DNA of 64,000 bases, taken from positions 1-64,000 of the forward strand of contig JAAYVE010000009.1 in the NCBI GenBank assembly GCA_012517315.1. Direction: 5' to 3'. A model generated the notes under the pieces. That model was not told the origin of the DNA, ran no database searches, and was given only the letters and a program-made list of their open reading frames with translations. This document shows, in pieces, positions 25,112 through 35,522 of the stretch. A program made the position numbers and the translations under genes. Within the stretch, counting starts at the first letter, position 1, and every line of letters begins with the position of its first letter. The DNA comes from Deltaproteobacteria bacterium. Its GTDB lineage: Bacteria; Desulfobacterota; Syntrophobacteria; Syntrophobacterales; Syntrophobacteraceae.

Positions 25112-26155
25112 ATGAAATTTGTGGACGAAGTGTCAATTCGCCTGGTCGGAGGTCGGGGAGGCAGTGGCTGTGTCAGTTTTCGCCGAGAGAAGTATGTGCC
25201 CAAGGGCGGTCCTGACGGGGGCGACGGAGGGCGTGGAGGAGATGTCATCCTGGAGGCTTCCGACAAGAAGCACACCCTCCTCGACTTTCGTCACCGTAGT
25301 GTCTTTCGTGCCCCTGCGGGGGCCCATGGACAGGGTCAAAACCGCCATGGCCGAAGTGGCGACGATCTGATCCTGCAGGTTCCTGTGGGCACGGTGGCAA
25401 AGGACCCGAGGACAGAACAGGTGCTGGCCGATCTCTCAGTCAACGGTTGTCGTTGGACTGCCGCAAGGGGAGGTCTCGGGGGGAAGGGTAACGCTCACTT
25501 CGTATCTTCCACCCACCGGGTTCCGCGATTTGCGCAGGAGGGACAGGAAGGTGAGGATCTGGAAGTTCTGCTTGAGTTGAAACTCATTGCAGACGCGGGC
25601 CTAGTGGGTTTTCCCAACGCTGGAAAGTCCACCCTCATTGCATCTGTGTCCGCCGCGCGACCCAAGATTGCCGACTACCCCTTCACGACCCTGGTTCCCA
25701 ATCTCGGTGTTGTGCGCCACAAGGATTACCCCCCCTTTGTCATGGCGGATGTCCCGGGGCTTCTGGAAGGTGCTCACAGGGGCACCGGTCTTGGAACGCG
25801 GTTTCTGCGCCATCTGGAACGATGCAGAATACTGGTCCATCTCATTGATATCACTCAAGTGACGGGGAAGGATTACCTGGGAGCTTTTCGCAGAATTGAG
25901 CGGGAGCTGTCGCTTTATTCCAAGGAGATGGAGAAGAAACGCAGAATCGTGGTTCTCAATAAGGTGGATCTGGCGACGGATCCCGACGCACTGGAAGAAA
26001 TCTTCAGAGCCCATCAGGAGGCAGGGTATCCGGTTTTTCGAGTTTCGGCATTGAAACGGAAGGGCCTGGAGGAGTTACTTGAGTGCATTACCTCCCTTCT
26101 CCGGGATTCAGAACCCTTCGAACAACCTTTTTGCGATAGGCGGGAAGAGGGTTGA
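25112..26155 (+). CDS. obgE: GTPase ObgE/CgtA
   Basis: A 347-residue ribosome-assembly and stress-response GTPase. The glycine-rich Obg fold (FVDEVSIRLVGGRGGSG, PDGGDGGRGGDVI) covers residues 1-158. The G domain has GFPNAGKST (G1), DYPFTTLVPNLGVV (G2), DVPGLLEGAH (G3) and NKVDL (G4). The variable C-terminal OCT domain is absent, as in many deltaproteobacteria. No clear ribosome binding site is visible before the ATG, but homology begins precisely there. Confidence 0.97.
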   Translation: MKFVDEVSIRLVGGRGGSGCVSFRREKYVPKGGPDGGDGGRGGDVILEASDKKHTLLDFRHRSVFRAPAGAHGQGQNRHGRSGDDLILQVPVGTVAKDPRTEQVLADLSVNGCRWTAARGGLGGKGNAHFVSSTHRVPRFAQEGQEGEDLEVLLELKLIADAGLVGFPNAGKSTLIASVSAARPKIADYPFTTLVPNLGVVRHKDYPPFVMADVPGLLEGAHRGTGLGTRFLRHLERCRILVHLIDITQVTGKDYLGAFRRIERELSLYSKEMEKKRRIVVLNKVDLATDPDALEEIFRAHQEAGYPVFRVSALKRKGLEELLECITSLLRDSEPFEQPFCDRREEG

Positions 26156-26357
26156 CCGGCCGGAGGATGCGGTCTCTTTATGAGAATACTGTTCCAGGGG
26201 CTTGGTTGAGTTGACACGGCCCAGATTGGAGCATACGCTGCCTTGCGGCAAGCTGTGAACGGACGGGCAATGTGAGCAGGAGCATAGATCCTGGGGGGCG
26301 TCCGCCCTTACGGTGATGGCTGCGTACCCGGGTCCGGGAAGAGGAGAGAAGAAGGGC

Positions 26358-27539
26358 ATGCCGCTGGAAGTACCGGAGAGGAGGGGATTTCTCCATGGAT
26401 GCCGCCGGGTGGTGATCAAGGTTGGCAGCGCCGTATTGACGGGAACTCGGGGGCTCAACCGGGCCATGATCCACCGTCTGGCCGACCAGGTTTTTGAACT
26501 GCGGGAGCGGGAGAAGGACAGAAAGATTGTGGTGGTGTCCTCCGGGGCCATCGCCTCGGGCCTGCGCAAGCTTGGCTTCTCCGAAAGGCCGCGCACCATT
26601 CCCCAGAAACAGGCTACGGCGGCTGTGGGACAGGGCGTCCTCATGGAGGCGTGGGAAGAAGCTTTCGAAAAGTTCGATCTCATGGTTGCCCAGGTACTGC
26701 TCACCAGTGAAGATCTTGCCCATCGACATCGTTATCTCAACGCTCGCAACACGTTGGAAACGCTCCTGGAATGGGGTATTCTCCCCATCATCAACGAAAA
26801 CGACACCGTTGTAGTGGAAGAAATCAAGTTCGGGGACAACGACCAGCTGTCCGCTATGATTGCGGGTCTCATCGGAGCGGATCTCGTCGTCAACCTGACG
26901 GACACAGAAGGACTCTATGACAGGGATCCACGGCGAGACCCCACCGCAAGGCTGATTCCCGTGGTGTACCGAGTGGACCAGAAAATCCTGGCCTGTGCAG
27001 CGCCTGCGCCCGGCGTCGCGGGTACAGGTGGGATGCTGAGCAAGGTCGTGGCCGCGAAAAAATGCCTGGCCACTGGGATTCCCATGATCATAGCTCCCGG
27101 CCGGGAGAGGGACATCCTTCTGCGCCTGTTCGACGGCGAGCCGGTCGGGACCCTTTTTTTGCCGCGGACGAGGGTTTACCAGGGTCGGAAAATCTGGTTG
27201 GCGAATCTGCCCAAACCAGCCGGAGACGTTGTCCTGGACGATGGGGCAGTAAAGGCTGTGAGGGAAGGGGGCAAGTCCCTCCTTCCCATCGGGATCCGTG
27301 AAGTGAGGGGAGTCTTCGGTGTGGGGGCTGCGGTGAGGTGCATCGATTCGGAGGAGAGGGTCATCGGAATCGGGCTGTCCAATTACAAGTCCACGGAGAT
27401 CGACGAAATCAGGGGACATCGCAGCGAGGAGATCGAGAGCATCATCGGGTACAAGCACTCGGACGAAGTGATCCACCGAAACAACTTTGTCCTCTTGAAC
27501 GGGTTGGAAGAGGAGGAAGAGGGGGTACACAATGCGTGA
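26358..27539 (+). CDS. proB: Glutamate 5-kinase
   Basis: Phosphorylates glutamate in the first step of proline synthesis. The 393-residue enzyme has an amino-acid-kinase domain ([53 protein letters not shown]) and a C-terminal PUA domain (from about residue 300, [13 protein letters not shown]...VIGIGLSNY). PUA is found in full-length bacterial ProB. The ATG at 26358 is preferred; a GTG at 26313 would add 15 poorly conserved residues. The last 8 bases overlap proA, so the pair is translationally coupled. Confidence 0.95.
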   Translation: MPLEVPERRGFLHGCRRVVIKVGSAVLTGTRGLNRAMIHRLADQVFELREREKDRKIVVVSSGAIASGLRKLGFSERPRTIPQKQATAAVGQGVLMEAWEEAFEKFDLMVAQVLLTSEDLAHRHRYLNARNTLETLLEWGILPIINENDTVVVEEIKFGDNDQLSAMIAGLIGADLVVNLTDTEGLYDRDPRRDPTARLIPVVYRVDQKILACAAPAPGVAGTGGMLSKVVAAKKCLATGIPMIIAPGRERDILLRLFDGEPVGTLFLPRTRVYQGRKIWLANLPKPAGDVVLDDGAVKAVREGGKSLLPIGIREVRGVFGVGAAVRCIDSEERVIGIGLSNYKSTEIDEIRGHRSEEIESIIGYKHSDEVIHRNNFVLLNGLEEEEEGVHNA

Positions 27540-28782
27540 TGAGATCCTCCAGATGGGGAAGAGAGCGCGGGAGGCTGCACATGTGATGGCAAAAGCGGAC
27601 AGTCGCTCCAAGCGTGAGGTGCTCGAAGGCGTGGAGGAAATGCTCCATCGTGAACGGGATTCCATTTGTTCCGCCAACGAAAAGGACGTCACCCTGGCTC
27701 AGGAAAGGGGTCTTTCGGGCGCGAAGATCGAACGCTTGCGCCTGTCGGACAAGGTCCTGGGCGAGATGGCAGGCGGATTGAAAGAGGTGGCCTCGCAGCC
27801 GGACCCCGTGGGGGAAATCGTACGCATGTGGACACGCCCCAACGGTTTGAGAGTGGGCAGGATGCGAATTCCCCTCGGGGTTGTGGGCATCGTCTACGAA
27901 TCGCGGCCCAACGTCACCGTCGATGCCGCAGCCCTCTGTATCAAGGCGGGGAATGCCGTCGTCCTGAGAGGAGGATCGGAGGCCTTTCACTCCAACCACT
28001 GTCTTGCGGGCATTCTGAGGCGTGCGCTGGAGCGTGCAGGATTGCCTCCGGAAGCGGTTCAGGTGGTCGGGACGACTGATCGGCAAGCGGTACTGGAAAT
28101 GCTCAAATTGGAAGAATACATCGACGTCATGATTCCCCGGGGGGGCGAGGAACTCATCCGGTTTGTGGCTGAACATGCCAGGATGCCCGTGCTGAAGCAT
28201 TACAAGGGCGTTTGTCACGTGTACGTGGATGACGAGGCGGATCTGGAGATGGCGGTGCGGATCTGCATGAATGCGAAGGTGCAGCGACCGGGAGTGTGCA
28301 ATGCCATGGAGACCCTCCTTGTCCATCAGCACATTGCGGAGAGGTTCTTGAAACCCATGGGCGAAGCATTTCGATCCGCAGGGGTTGAATTGAGGGGATG
28401 TGAACAGACCCGGGCCATTTTGCCATACTGCTTGCCGGCAACGGAGGCCGACTGGCATGCGGAGTACCTGGACCTGATCCTTGCCGTGCGGGTGGTGAAA
28501 GATCTGGAAGAGGCCATCGATCACATCACGACTTACGGTTCTCAGCACACGGAGGCGATCGTCACCGAAAACTACGGACGGGCGCACCGCTTTCTCCAAG
28601 AGGTGCAGTCCTCCCTGGTCCTGGTGAACGCATCGACCCGTTTCAACGACGGCTACCAACTCGGTCTCGGTGCGGAGATCGGCATCTCCACCTCCAGGTT
28701 GCACGCTTTTGGTCCCATGGGGGTGGAAGAGTTGACGACAACGAAATTCATCGCCTTGGGCAATGGGCAACTCAGGAATTGA
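27532..28782 (+). CDS. proA: Gamma-glutamyl phosphate reductase
   Basis: NADPH-dependent reduction of glutamyl-5-phosphate to the semialdehyde, the second step of proline synthesis. The 416 residues show an aldehyde-dehydrogenase fold with [28 protein letters not shown], the catalytic-cysteine region [13 protein letters not shown], and the C-terminal [21 protein letters not shown]. It starts within the end of proB. Length is standard. Confidence 0.97.
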   Translation: MRDEILQMGKRAREAAHVMAKADSRSKREVLEGVEEMLHRERDSICSANEKDVTLAQERGLSGAKIERLRLSDKVLGEMAGGLKEVASQPDPVGEIVRMWTRPNGLRVGRMRIPLGVVGIVYESRPNVTVDAAALCIKAGNAVVLRGGSEAFHSNHCLAGILRRALERAGLPPEAVQVVGTTDRQAVLEMLKLEEYIDVMIPRGGEELIRFVAEHARMPVLKHYKGVCHVYVDDEADLEMAVRICMNAKVQRPGVCNAMETLLVHQHIAERFLKPMGEAFRSAGVELRGCEQTRAILPYCLPATEADWHAEYLDLILAVRVVKDLEEAIDHITTYGSQHTEAIVTENYGRAHRFLQEVQSSLVLVNASTRFNDGYQLGLGAEIGISTSRLHAFGPMGVEELTTTKFIALGNGQLRN

Positions 28783-28885
28783 AGGCGGGTGGAATCCACG
28801 GGGAAGTGCTCGGTGAGGGTCCGTGACATGTCTTGGTCTTGTCCGAGTAGTGGCTGCGACCTGCGGTCGGAGAGAGAAACAGGGA

Positions 28886-29545
28886 ATGCCTCAGCGGATT
28901 GGAGTTCTGGGAGGCACTTTTGACCCGGTTCACATCGGGCACCTGAGGATTGGCGAGGAGGTGGCGGAGCTTCTGGGGCTGGACATAGTGCTGTTCATTC
29001 CCTCAGCAGCCCCCCCCCACAAAGACGGCCAAGAGGTCGCCCCGTTCGCGCATCGATGGGAGATGTTGAGAATGGCGCTGAACGGCAATCCGCGTTTCCA
29101 GTTGTCTGACATTGAGAGGAGAATGCCTGGAAAGTCCTATTCCGTTTTGACCCTCCGCAAACTGCGCGAAGAGTTCAAGGGAAACGGTCGATGTTTTTTC
29201 CTGGTGGGGCTGGATGCCTTTTTGGAGCTGCACACCTGGTGGCGTTTTCAGGAACTCTTTCGCCTTGCTTCTCTCGTCGTCCTGCCACGTCCCGGATTCG
29301 ACCCTGCGTTCATTGAAGGTTTTCTCACCCGTGAAGTTTCCCGGGAGTACACCCGGCAGGGGGAGGGGACGGTTTTCGTGCACCCCTCCTTGCTTCCCGT
29401 GCGTTGCCTGAGTTGTACCGAACTGGGCGTATCCTCGACACAGATCAGGAGGCTGGTCAGGCAGGGGAGGTCCATCCGGTACTTGGTCGTTCCGGAGGTA
29501 ATGCGTTATATTCATGCCAACGGTTTGTACAGGGAGGTATTTTAA
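28886..29545 (+). CDS. nadD: Nicotinate-nucleotide adenylyltransferase
   Basis: Adenylates nicotinic acid mononucleotide in NAD synthesis. The 219-residue protein has the nucleotidyltransferase start GVLGGTFDPVHIGHLRI with the T/HxGH motif, the central FLVGLDAFLELHTWWR and the C-terminal SSTQIRRLVRQG that binds phosphate. The ATG at 28886 is placed by homology; GTG 28823 is also in frame. It belongs to the obgE-proBA-nadD-rsfS gene order. Confidence 0.96.
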   Translation: MPQRIGVLGGTFDPVHIGHLRIGEEVAELLGLDIVLFIPSAAPPHKDGQEVAPFAHRWEMLRMALNGNPRFQLSDIERRMPGKSYSVLTLRKLREEFKGNGRCFFLVGLDAFLELHTWWRFQELFRLASLVVLPRPGFDPAFIEGFLTREVSREYTRQGEGTVFVHPSLLPVRCLSCTELGVSSTQIRRLVRQGRSIRYLVVPEVMRYIHANGLYREVF

Positions 29546-29574
29546 CGAGTGAGGAGAGGGGAGGAGGAGCCTCA

Positions 29575-30036
29575 TTGAGTGAGTCCGATGCCGGAAGCCA
29601 AGTGCGGTCGAACGGGGACAAGCCCTGGAAGGAGTCTCACACATCTCTCGGGAAGGTTCTTCAGAGCGCCAGAGTGGCGGATGAATTCAAAGCCCGGGAC
29701 ATCGTGATCTTGAATGTTGCGGGTCTTTCTTCCTTCGCGGATTATTTCCTTATTTGCAGCGCACGGTCCAGTCGCCAGGTACAGGGCATTGCAGACAATC
29801 TGGAAACGGCCCTGCGCCGTTTGGGAATCAGGCCCCTCGGGGTGGAGGGACGGACGGAAGGGCACTGGGTGCTCATGGACTTTGGGGATGTGATCATCCA
29901 TGTTTTCTATGATCCTGTGCGACACTTTTACGATTTGGAGAGCCTCTGGTCGGATGCCGAAAGAATCGACTGGGACTCCGTCCCTGGAGGACCGGAGGTG
30001 ATTGCCGAAATCGACAGGAATCAGGATTCTCCATGA
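29575..30036 (+). CDS. rsfS: Ribosomal silencing factor RsfS (Iojap)
   Basis: Binds L14 on the 50S subunit and blocks subunit joining when nutrients are low. The 153-residue protein contains the Iojap domain from about residue 30: DIVILNVAGLSSFADYFLICSARSSRQVQ, then EGHWVLMDFGDVIIHVF and RHFYDLESLW. The frame is open upstream into nadD, but a TTG at 29575 with GGAGGAG 5 bases before it is the most credible start. The last four bases (ATGA) overlap the next gene. Confidence 0.93.
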   Translation: MSESDAGSQVRSNGDKPWKESHTSLGKVLQSARVADEFKARDIVILNVAGLSSFADYFLICSARSSRQVQGIADNLETALRRLGIRPLGVEGRTEGHWVLMDFGDVIIHVFYDPVRHFYDLESLWSDAERIDWDSVPGGPEVIAEIDRNQDSP

Positions 30037-31490
30037 AGCTATTTTTGAAAAGTGCCGCAAAGAGGAAATGGTCGGCTGCAGTGGCCATGGCTTTTCTGGT
30101 TGCTTGCATGGACGGAGCGAATCCCCCTGAAGGTCTTTGTCTGAGCCTTTCCGAGGAGAAGGACCTGGGGAAGAAGATGTTGGAAATGGTCAAAGAGCGC
30201 ATGTCCCTGGTGGAAGATGTGGAAATTCTCACATACGTTCAGTCCATCGGGAAACGGGTCGCTCAGAACGTGGGGACGACTCCCTACCACTACCAGTTCT
30301 TCATTATCAATGAGCCTGTGCCCAACGCCTTTGCCATTCCTGGAGGATATATTTTCATATATCGGGGACTCATGGAGTTGATGGGTTCAGAAGGGGAACT
30401 GGCAGGCATCCTGTGCCATGAACTTGCCCACATCCAGGCCCGGCACATCCACCGCCGCATGGAAGAAGGGCGACTTCTCAACATCGCCAGTATCGCGGGC
30501 GCGCTAGCGGGGATTCTTATTGGGATGAACGCCAAGTCAGCGGACATGTCCAATGCCCTGAGCATCGGATCAATGGCCGGAGCTGCAGCCATGCAGCTGA
30601 AATACAGCAGGGAGAACGAGGAAGAGGCGGATCAGTTGGGGTTCCGTTACCTGCTCTCGGCGGGCTACCCCTCGGGGGACATGCTGCGGGGCATGGAAAG
30701 GCTGAATCAGGGACGCTTTGTCTCCAATTCACGGCTGCCCTCCTACCTGTCGACTCACCCAGCCCTTAGTGAACGCATCAGCTATCTTGCCGCCATGGTT
30801 GATAAAGAGGCCAAGAACACGCAGAGGCCCCCGAGAAAGGCTTCGGTCGGCGACTTTTCCATGATGAAGGCTGCCCTGGTGGCAGACTACACGGAACCGC
30901 AGATTGCCTCTGAGCGGCTTCAGGCGTCGGCCGATGCCGGAGAAACCTCCGGAATCTATGGCCTTGGAAGGCTTTACCTTCGACGAGGTAACCTGGAGGA
31001 GGCCGTTCGCCTCCTCCAGAGGGCTGCACGGATGGAGCCGACGAGCTCTTTGGCGTTGAGCACATTGGGCGCGGCCTACCACAAGCAGGGCAAGTACCGG
31101 GAGGCCCGGAGCGCCCTAGAATCGGCCCTCGCACTCAATCCTTCGTCCGCCGGTGTTCACCTGCGGCTTGCCGCCATATTCCAGGAACAGGGTCAAAACG
31201 AAGCCGCGCTGGAGCATCTCAAGGAAATCGAGGAACTCGGCCCAACGTTCCCGGAAATAGACTACCAGTTGGGATTGGTTCTGGGGCGTATGAACAGCCT
31301 TGGACCTGCTCACTTTCATCTAGGGCGTTTTTACGAAAGCAGGAGTGATTGGAAAAACGCCCTTTTTCACTACAGCAAGGCCAAACCCTTGCTAATGGAA
31401 TCAATGGAGAAACAGCACGAGCTGGAACGCCTGATCAAGGATATGGAGAAGAAAAGGAACGAAGCCCAGTGGAAGCAAATGAGAAAATAG
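30033..31490 (+). CDS. M48-family periplasmic metalloprotease with C-terminal TPRs (BepA-like)
   Basis: A 485-residue exported zinc protease/chaperone. A signal-type N-terminus (hydrophobic SAAVAMAFLVACMDG, possibly a lipobox LVAC) precedes an M48 catalytic domain with HELAH at 129-133 and the third ligand in NEEEADQLG. From about residue 300 follow several TPR units (AGETSGIYGLGRLYLRRGNLEEA and onward). E. coli BepA, with this layout, maintains outer-membrane protein assembly. It overlaps rsfS by four bases. Confidence 0.9.
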   Translation: MKLFLKSAAKRKWSAAVAMAFLVACMDGANPPEGLCLSLSEEKDLGKKMLEMVKERMSLVEDVEILTYVQSIGKRVAQNVGTTPYHYQFFIINEPVPNAFAIPGGYIFIYRGLMELMGSEGELAGILCHELAHIQARHIHRRMEEGRLLNIASIAGALAGILIGMNAKSADMSNALSIGSMAGAAAMQLKYSRENEEEADQLGFRYLLSAGYPSGDMLRGMERLNQGRFVSNSRLPSYLSTHPALSERISYLAAMVDKEAKNTQRPPRKASVGDFSMMKAALVADYTEPQIASERLQASADAGETSGIYGLGRLYLRRGNLEEAVRLLQRAARMEPTSSLALSTLGAAYHKQGKYREARSALESALALNPSSAGVHLRLAAIFQEQGQNEAALEHLKEIEELGPTFPEIDYQLGLVLGRMNSLGPAHFHLGRFYESRSDWKNALFHYSKAKPLLMESMEKQHELERLIKDMEKKRNEAQWKQMRK

Positions 31491-31767
31491 CATTCCTTCC
31501 CTTTGAGTCTTCACAAGACTTGATGTAATACATCCTGGGAGTTTTTCCCCTCTCTTCATCACACGGTGTTCCCTGAAGGAATTGGCAACTGGCTCTCCGG
31601 TGCGAGTCCACTGGGGGACGGGGGTTCTTGCCGTGTCCAAGTGCCGTTCCATGACAAGAGACGGGCGGCCTGGTGCACCTTCTTCGGCCCTGCAGCCGCA
31701 GTGATCGGTGGAATTCAGCGTGGAGCGGAGGGTTTCACCTATACGGTTCTTTTTAAAGATCGACCTG

Positions 31768-33231
31768 ATGGGGGTTGAGTTGCAGGCAAAGGGAATTCTG
31801 GGACATATGAGAAACAACTTCCTGGTTCTTTTCATTCTTCTGGGGTTATTCGTCGCTGTTTTGTCCGGTTTGGCCGAATGGGTACCGTTGCTAAGCACAT
31901 TCTGTGCCAGCCTTACGGGCGGGTGTGCGGATACCGCCAGGGTGACCTTCCTTTTGGTTCCCATATGGATCTGGGGGATTTTCATTTATGTTGCCTTGCT
32001 CCTGTCCATGTTCCGGTTTTCCAGCTGGTTTTCCCATCTCTTTGCGGGTGCGTTGGGAGTGGAGCTTACCCTTGTCTGGATCATGATTTCCCTGAAATCC
32101 TATTGTGTCTATTGCATCGCCAACTTCATCGTGATCTTCGCTATTCTCCTTCTTTCGTTCCGCAGAGAAGACTTCTGGCGAAGTCTTTCCCTCTGTATGA
32201 TCGCTTTCGTTGCCTCCTATTTCATCATACCCCACGAAAACAAACTGTACGCTTCTCCGGGAAATCAGGTACCCCGAAGCGACGCGCTGGCGAAAGTAGG
32301 TGATGATGTCATTACCGAAGAAGATTTGGGGGTGGTGGTAGGATCGAGGGTGCTCGAACTGGAAAAGGAAGTATACCGCGTGAAGCGGGAACAACTGGAC
32401 CAGATGCTTGCCGAGAGGCTCTTCAGAAAGGAAGCCGCGTCCGAGGGAATTTCCCTGGACGATTATGTGAGCAAGAAACTGGCCGGCATGCCGGTCCAGG
32501 TAACAGAAGAGGAAATCGAGGGCTACTATCAGGAGAATCTTCCCCGCTGGAAGGATTGGAAAGGAACGCAGGAGGAACTGAGAGGCCGCATTCGCAGTTT
32601 TCTCGAGCAGCAGAGGAAATACGAAGAGTTGATGAAGTTTGCCAAATCCCTCGAACCTGCCCACGGCGTGGTGATCTACCTGAAAGAGCCGACCATGAAA
32701 GTTTCCAGGGTGAACATCGACGGCAACCATTCCCTTGGGCCGCCGGATGCCCCGGTCACCGTTGTGGAGTTTTCGGACTATCAATGTCCTGCCTGCCGAT
32801 CAGGTCACGCGGTGGTCTTGAAGGTCCGGGAGGCTTACCAGGGGAAGATCAGGTGGGTTTTCAAGGATTTTCCTCTGAGAATGCACAAGGAAGCTGCCTT
32901 TGCTGCCGAAGCGGCGAGGTGTGCTGGGGAACAGGGTAAGTTCTGGGAATACCAGGATTTGCTCTACGGTTCCAGGGAAGTGTTTAGCAAGGAGCGTCTG
33001 GAACAGTTCGCGGCAGGGCTGGGGTTGAACAGCGCGTCTTTTGGAGAGTGCCTGGAAAGTGGACGCCAAAAGGCCAATGTGGAAAAGGACATTGCTGAGG
33101 CCCGAAGGATTGGAGTGGATCGAACCCCGAGTTTCATCATCAATGGCAGGTTGGCGACCGGGGTGCCGGCCCTGGAAGAGTTCAAGAAAATGATTCAGGA
33201 GGAACTGAGCCGGGCTGAGGGCAAACCGTGA
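31768..33231 (+). CDS. VKOR-domain / DsbA-like thiol oxidoreductase fusion
   Basis: A 488-residue membrane protein joining two halves of a disulfide-forming machine. Residues 10-150 form a vitamin-K-epoxide-reductase-like domain of four membrane helices with the CVYC redox motif (113, 116) and an upstream pair FCASLTGGC. Residues 165-310 are a periplasmic SurA-N-like helical region. Residues 320-488 are a DsbA/thioredoxin domain with CPAC (340, 343) and a cis-proline loop TPSFIING. VKOR regenerates oxidised DsbA using quinone. The start could equally be the ATG at 31807. Confidence 0.88.
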   Translation: MGVELQAKGILGHMRNNFLVLFILLGLFVAVLSGLAEWVPLLSTFCASLTGGCADTARVTFLLVPIWIWGIFIYVALLLSMFRFSSWFSHLFAGALGVELTLVWIMISLKSYCVYCIANFIVIFAILLLSFRREDFWRSLSLCMIAFVASYFIIPHENKLYASPGNQVPRSDALAKVGDDVITEEDLGVVVGSRVLELEKEVYRVKREQLDQMLAERLFRKEAASEGISLDDYVSKKLAGMPVQVTEEEIEGYYQENLPRWKDWKGTQEELRGRIRSFLEQQRKYEELMKFAKSLEPAHGVVIYLKEPTMKVSRVNIDGNHSLGPPDAPVTVVEFSDYQCPACRSGHAVVLKVREAYQGKIRWVFKDFPLRMHKEAAFAAEAARCAGEQGKFWEYQDLLYGSREVFSKERLEQFAAGLGLNSASFGECLESGRQKANVEKDIAEARRIGVDRTPSFIINGRLATGVPALEEFKKMIQEELSRAEGKP

Positions 33232-33434
33232 TGGTCGCTGTCGGCCATCTACCACCTCGGGGATACCGGGGGACACGCAGAGGAGAGATGAAAAATCGGC
33301 GAATGGGAGGATCGCTTGTTCGTCGTGAACTGGGGGACCGGCGTCTGAACTGCCGCCGTGCATTTTTTTCTTCAGGTCCTCAGGCAATGTTTCAGTCATT
33401 CATGAAGAGTTTCCGTCTGGTAAGGAGGGGGGTA

Positions 33435-35015
33435 ATGAAGATTCTTATAAGCGATAATCTTGCGGAGGCGGGCATTCGTATGCTTCGCGAAGTGCCGAGC
33501 TTTCAGGTGGACGTGAAAACCGGCCTTGCCCCCGATGCCCTGCGTGCAATCATCGGTGACTACGATGCCTTGGTCATTCGAAGTGCGACCAAGGTGACCG
33601 CTGACATCATCGAGGCGGCCCGCAACCTCAAGGTGGTCGCCCGTGCCGGTATTGGCCTCGACAACGTGGATATAGCCGCCGCCAGCAAGAGGGGAATCGT
33701 GGTGATGAACGCCCCCGAGGGCAATGTGATCACAACGGCCGAGCACGCCATTGCCCTGATTCTCGCCTTGAGCCGCAACATTCCCCAGGCATACCATTCC
33801 ATGAGAGCGGGCAAATGGGAGAAGAAAAGGTTTCAGGGCCGTGAGGTCCACAACAAGGTGCTGGGAATCATCGGCATCGGCAGGATCGGTCGAATCGTTG
33901 CTGAACGTGCAAAAGGGCTGCGCATGAACGTCATTGCCTACGATCCTTACATCAGTCCCGACGTGGTGGAAGAATTGGGCATTGAGTATGTCCAGTTCGA
34001 CGAACTCCTTGCCCGTGCCGACTACATCACGGTGCACACTCCCCTGACCAGGGAAACCCGTGGGATTCTCAACGCGGAGGCGTTCCGCAAGGTCAAGAAG
34101 GGAGTCTATGTCATCAACTGCGCTCGAGGCGGAATCGTCAACGAAGAGGATCTCTACGAGGCCATCCAGGCGGGAATTGTGGCGGGTGCCGCCCTGGATG
34201 TTTTTGTCCAGGAACCCCCAACCGGCAATCCCCTCATTGCCCTGGAACAGGTCATTGCCACGCCCCACCTGGGGGCTTCCACCGATGAGGCTCAGGAGAA
34301 TGTGGCCATTGGAGTGGCGGACCAGGTGATCGATTACTTGGTGAAGGGTTCCATCCGCAATGCAGTCAATGCGCCCAACATCGATGGGGCCGTTCTGGCT
34401 CGCATTCGCTCCCATCTCTTCCTCTCCGAGAAATTGGGGCAGATCTTGCCGCAGATCACCCGCGGAGCCATTGAAGAAGTGAATATTGAATATATTGGGG
34501 ATGCCAGCCAGCTCGACACCCGCCCCCTGACTCTCGCGGTGCTTAAGGGGATGCTCACTCCAATCCTGGGGGATATGGTGAACTTCGTCAATGTGCCCAT
34601 CCATGTGAGGGAGCGGAATATCAAGGTGAAGGAGTCATTGAAAACCGAGGCGGAAGATTTTACCAATCTCATCAGTGTACGGGTGAAGACGTCTGTGGAG
34701 GAGAACCTGGTGGCGGGAACCATCTTCGGGAGGAACGAGGCCCGCATGGTGCGCATCAATGACTTTCGGCTTGAAGCTGCTCTTGAAGGGCATCTGCTGC
34801 TCATTTACAACATCGACACGCCGGGCACCATCGGTGCTATCGGTACCTGTCTGGGTCGCCACAGGATCAACATCTCCAAGATGAATGTAGGACAGGTCCT
34901 TGAGCGTGGGCAGAACATCATTTTTCTGAGAACCGACACACCGGTCCCTGGCCATGTCATTGACGAACTGATGTCTCTGGAGAACGTGGATGTGGTTCAG
35001 ACCCTGGAACTTTAG
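33435..35015 (+). CDS. serA: D-3-phosphoglycerate dehydrogenase
   Basis: Oxidises 3-phosphoglycerate with NAD in the first step of serine synthesis. The 526-residue type-I enzyme has a substrate domain (KILISDNLAEAGI), a Rossmann domain with GIIGIGRIGR, catalytic Arg/Glu/His positions in NCARGGIVNEEDL and TPHLGASTDEA, an intervening ASB domain, and a C-terminal ACT domain (HLLLIYNIDTPGTIGAIG) for serine feedback. AAGGAGG lies 7 bases before the ATG; the in-frame upstream extension to 33228 is ignored. Confidence 0.97.
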   Translation: MKILISDNLAEAGIRMLREVPSFQVDVKTGLAPDALRAIIGDYDALVIRSATKVTADIIEAARNLKVVARAGIGLDNVDIAAASKRGIVVMNAPEGNVITTAEHAIALILALSRNIPQAYHSMRAGKWEKKRFQGREVHNKVLGIIGIGRIGRIVAERAKGLRMNVIAYDPYISPDVVEELGIEYVQFDELLARADYITVHTPLTRETRGILNAEAFRKVKKGVYVINCARGGIVNEEDLYEAIQAGIVAGAALDVFVQEPPTGNPLIALEQVIATPHLGASTDEAQENVAIGVADQVIDYLVKGSIRNAVNAPNIDGAVLARIRSHLFLSEKLGQILPQITRGAIEEVNIEYIGDASQLDTRPLTLAVLKGMLTPILGDMVNFVNVPIHVRERNIKVKESLKTEAEDFTNLISVRVKTSVEENLVAGTIFGRNEARMVRINDFRLEAALEGHLLLIYNIDTPGTIGAIGTCLGRHRINISKMNVGQVLERGQNIIFLRTDTPVPGHVIDELMSLENVDVVQTLEL

Positions 35016-35038
35016 TGAACCGTTAGGGGGGATGCGAA

Positions 35039-35476
35039 ATGGGAGAACAGGAAGAGAAAGGGTTTGTATTCAAGGATCGGCGAAAGATCTCCCTGGATGA
35101 ATCGGAGCGGGAGCACCGTGGGGAAAGTACCGACGCGCCGGATTCTGCGGGCGGCCGGCAGGAGCAGGCCAAGCAGCAGTTTGATGAGGCGGCCAAGTCA
35201 TCCGCCGAAAAACAGGGCAGGGTGAGTTTACCGGAGGTTTCCTTTTCAACCTTCATCTTTTCGTTGAGTTCGTCGGCGCTGGTTCACCTCGGGGAAATCC
35301 CTGAACCGGACAGCAAGAGCGTGAAGCTGGACCTTGCCATGGCCAAGCAGATCATCGACACCTTGGGCATGCTCCAGGACAAAACGAAGGGCAATCTCGA
35401 ACCGGAGGAAGAAAAGCTCCTCAAGACAGTTCTGTACGATCTCAGGCTCCGGTTTGTTCAAAAGGCCGGAGGGTGA
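35039..35476 (+). CDS. DUF1844 family protein
   Basis: A 145-residue protein whose C-terminal 80 residues match DUF1844: SFSTFIFSLSSSALVHLGE, then LAMAKQIIDTLGMLQDKTKGNL and LYDLRLRFV. The first 60 residues are polar and low in complexity. DUF1844 proteins are common in Desulfobacterota and Acidobacteria, with no established function. It starts 23 bases after serA with its own AGGGGGG site and is followed closely by ispE. Confidence 0.88.
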   Translation: MGEQEEKGFVFKDRRKISLDESEREHRGESTDAPDSAGGRQEQAKQQFDEAAKSSAEKQGRVSLPEVSFSTFIFSLSSSALVHLGEIPEPDSKSVKLDLAMAKQIIDTLGMLQDKTKGNLEPEEEKLLKTVLYDLRLRFVQKAGG

Positions 35477-35522
35477 GAGGCCGACGAGAGACCATCTCCG
35501 AATGGGCTTCTCATGAACAGAG

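Noticed and set aside
26178-28770. Two minus-strand open frames of 504 and 442 codons opposite proB and proA
   Set aside because: Antisense shadows in GC-rich DNA of well-conserved genes; no recognisable domains.
31560-31700. Possible cobalamin riboswitch (GGTGCGAGTCC and GCAGCCGCAGTGA-like pieces)
   Set aside because: The conserved B12-box order and the GCCACTG core are missing, and the downstream gene has no cobalamin link.
33396-34604. 402-codon minus-strand frame opposite serA
   Set aside because: Mirror of the serA codon pattern; serA is unambiguous.
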